From: Wuchereria bancrofti
Taxonomy: Eukaryota > Nematoda > Chromadorea > Rhabditida > Onchocercidae
Reading direction: 5' to 3'
Length of the DNA stretch: 64,000 nucleotides
Assembly: GCA_005281725.1 (NCBI GenBank)
Contig: SSBO01000009.1
Span: 12,104,250-12,168,249 of the forward strand
Part shown: positions 61,905 through 64,000 of the stretch, one piece after another
Position numbering within the stretch: the first letter of the stretch is position 1
How the letters are laid out: each line of letters begins with the position of its first letter
The notes under the pieces: generated by a model
Seen by the model: the letters and a program-made list of their open reading frames with translations, nothing else
Database searches by the model: none
Told to the model about the DNA's origin: nothing
Translations under genes and position numbers: made by a program

Positions 61905-64000
61905 TGTATAAACAAAAACAAAAAAACAAAATTGATGATCTAATTTTTATGATTTATTCCAAAAAAGCGCAATTAATATACAACAGCAATAAAAATTTAT
62001 TGATCATAATGTAGTAATAAAATTCATTTCACATTTTATTAATGTCAAAAAAAAAGTTTTTTTTTTTGTCTTTGATTGTATTTGGTGTTAGTGAATGAAA
62101 TGAGCAAGCAATACATGATGAAATGATGAATAAAAATTTCAATTCAAAATTACATTATCTTTCGATGAATTTACTATGTCTGATTAATACCGCAACTATT
62201 TATCTTTTCATTATGCTTATTACTGAAATATTACTTATAGACACTCAAAAGTAGTAAATGTTTTAAGTATGAATATTAAAATAAATTTGACAGAGACATC
62301 TCTAATTTTTAATGAATATTAAAATAAATTTGACAGAGACATCTCTAATTTTTAATTAATATTAAAATAAATTTGACAGAGACATTAATTTACTTTAATT
62401 TATCTCATTTATTTTATTCATCTAATTTATTTAATTTTTTCATTTTTTTTTCTCAATTTATCTAATTTACATTTTATCTAAAGTATGAAATCTAATTAAT
62501 TTAGTATCTAATTTACTAATTAATTCATCTAATAGTATCTAATAAGTGTCTAATTAATTTATCTAATTTACACGTATGAAATATTTCTAATTTACACATA
62601 CGATGTGATTATAGAATTGAAATAATTAATGTTCAAATAGCAAACCAATATGCTAATAACTTTTTGCTTTTCTGCATGCACATCGTGATAAGCATGAAGC
62701 GTAAGCATACGTATGATACGTGATTAAGCGTAATATAAGAGTGATATAGCATAAGAAACGTATGTGAACTTGATCATAAATTGCCTTCCATGCTTTCATT
62801 TCCATATATTTAAATTTAAGCCAAATATTTTTTTAATCGAAATTTAACATTATTACTAATTGAATTCTTTCCAAAATTTTTAGAAAAGGTTGTGTACTGA
62901 TGGAAAGCATATTTTTATATAAAATTAAAGTTAGATTAAATTTAAATTAAGCTCTTGCATATGATTAAAATTAAATTTTCAAAGCTTCAAATCAAAGAAA
63001 AAAGTCAAATTTTGATTAGCATTGTTTAGATGCATTTTATGGATCTAATCATTTTAAAATATGAAATGCTAATCCACCATTTGAAACCTACTAAATAGAA
63101 TTATTTCATTTATCAAACGTTATCTTTTTTTCCTTTTTCTTTTTTGTATCGTTTTAATTGCATTTATTTTTTTACATGCATTTTTTTTTTTTTAAATCTA
63201 ATAAAGCTTCACTTGTACAAAGGAAATTCAAGAATGAATAGGAAAGTCACATTTTTCAAATAATGTAAGCAATGATTTTTCAAAAATATCCAACTTTATC
63301 ATTGGAAAGTTTAAAATAGATAACTGTTCAATTTCAAATCATATTTTAGCTTAAATTAACTGAGAAATCTTTTTGCTTCTTCTTTTTTTTTGTTCAAATT
63401 AAGTAATTGTTCTATTTTTTTTTAACTTATATTTTATCTTACTGTAACGAAGTAACGATAGTGTATTCCATGAAATGATCAATGGAATAATCAATTCAAT
63501 TGAAATTTAGTTGGATAAATTTGAATAGAAAAAAATACAATAAGAAAAGGAGGAAAAAAAAAGAACAGAAAAGCAATGTTTAAATTACATTAATGAAAAT
63601 GAAATGTTTAAATATCATATTAAAAAAAAGAGTAAAAAAAATTTTAAAAAAAACTAAAAATGTAGATACAAAGCAAGATTTAAACACCATATAATTTGAA
63701 AAATATTTGTAGCACTCATTGATGATTTTTTAGATATGCGAATGAATCATTTGAATTAATTATCAATCACTTTTTTTTTCATAACACATTCATATTTTTA
63801 TCATTTTTTCAAAACAAATAATAAAAATCGACAAAAAAAAAAGGGAAAACAATTGAGTGATAATTATAAAAAGAAGAAAAAAAAGAGAAATAAATATTAA
63901 TCACTATGCATTAATATGGAATTAATTTATTTCCTACATAATTAGATCTAACAATAAGCATTTCATTTTATCATATTATTTTCTTGATCTGTAATAAAAT
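61905..64000. other. Terminal AT-rich spacer
   Basis: No coding sequence is supported. It contains a 43-bp triplicate at 62272-62393, a TCTAATTTA-rich low-complexity run at 62395-62600, and A/T homopolymers. Confidence 0.7.
62272..62393. repeat. 43-bp tandem repeat, three copies
   Basis: Units start at 62272, 62315 and 62358. Each begins AATATTAAAATAAATTTGAC and continues AGAGACAT; the third is truncated. The copies are almost identical. Confidence 0.95.

Overview
The window is AT-rich eukaryotic DNA from a nematode, most likely a spirurid or filarial species. The evidence is many small exons with strict GT-AG introns, nematode-type TTTCAG acceptors (several just upstream of start codons, as expected for spliced-leader trans-splicing), and proteins close to C. 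elegans families (BTG/Tob-FOG-3, CBD-1-like, START, GlcAT-I). No bacterial, viral or CRISPR features were seen. All gene models were spliced by hand, with reading phase checked at every junction.

Layout. 1-3.1 kb: a less AT-rich stretch holding a probable 5' coding exon (minus) of a Q/H-rich nuclear protein. 3.1-8.1 kb: AT-rich spacer. 8.18-9.87 kb (+): a complete five-exon START-domain lipid-transfer gene. 11.15-24.94 kb (minus): one 48-exon gene for a secreted protein of about 2,565 aa with 27 peritrophin-A (CBM14) chitin-binding domains, apparently a greatly expanded relative of the eggshell protein CBD-1. 27.6-28.4 kb: a divergent pair of very small genes. 28.2-34.5 kb: a recent segmental duplication. 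Two copies of about 2.76 kb carry a four-exon gene whose product has a short centrosomin-CM1-like motif, followed by a basic coiled coil and an acidic tail. The first copy is frameshifted. 35.95-40.62 kb (minus): a complete 12-exon BTG/Tob-family gene of the FOG-3 type with a long Q-rich tail. 40.7-58.3 kb: a gene-poor, extremely AT-rich region with a (TTA)n array and a few isolated coding-like islands. 58.3-61.8 kb (+): a complete seven-exon beta-1,3-glucuronosyltransferase (GlcAT-I-like). 61.8-64 kb: spacer with a 43-bp triplicate.

The most unusual parts are the 27-domain chitin-binding protein, which shows internal module duplication, a furin-like site in a central spacer and two odd Cys-Tyr-Val exons, and the duplicated CM1-like gene. 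In the latter, amino-acid-changing differences are packed into one exon while the flanks are almost identical. Several genes (CBD-1-like eggshell protein, FOG-3/Tob, CM1-like protein) would fit roles in germline or early embryo, but shared function is inference only.
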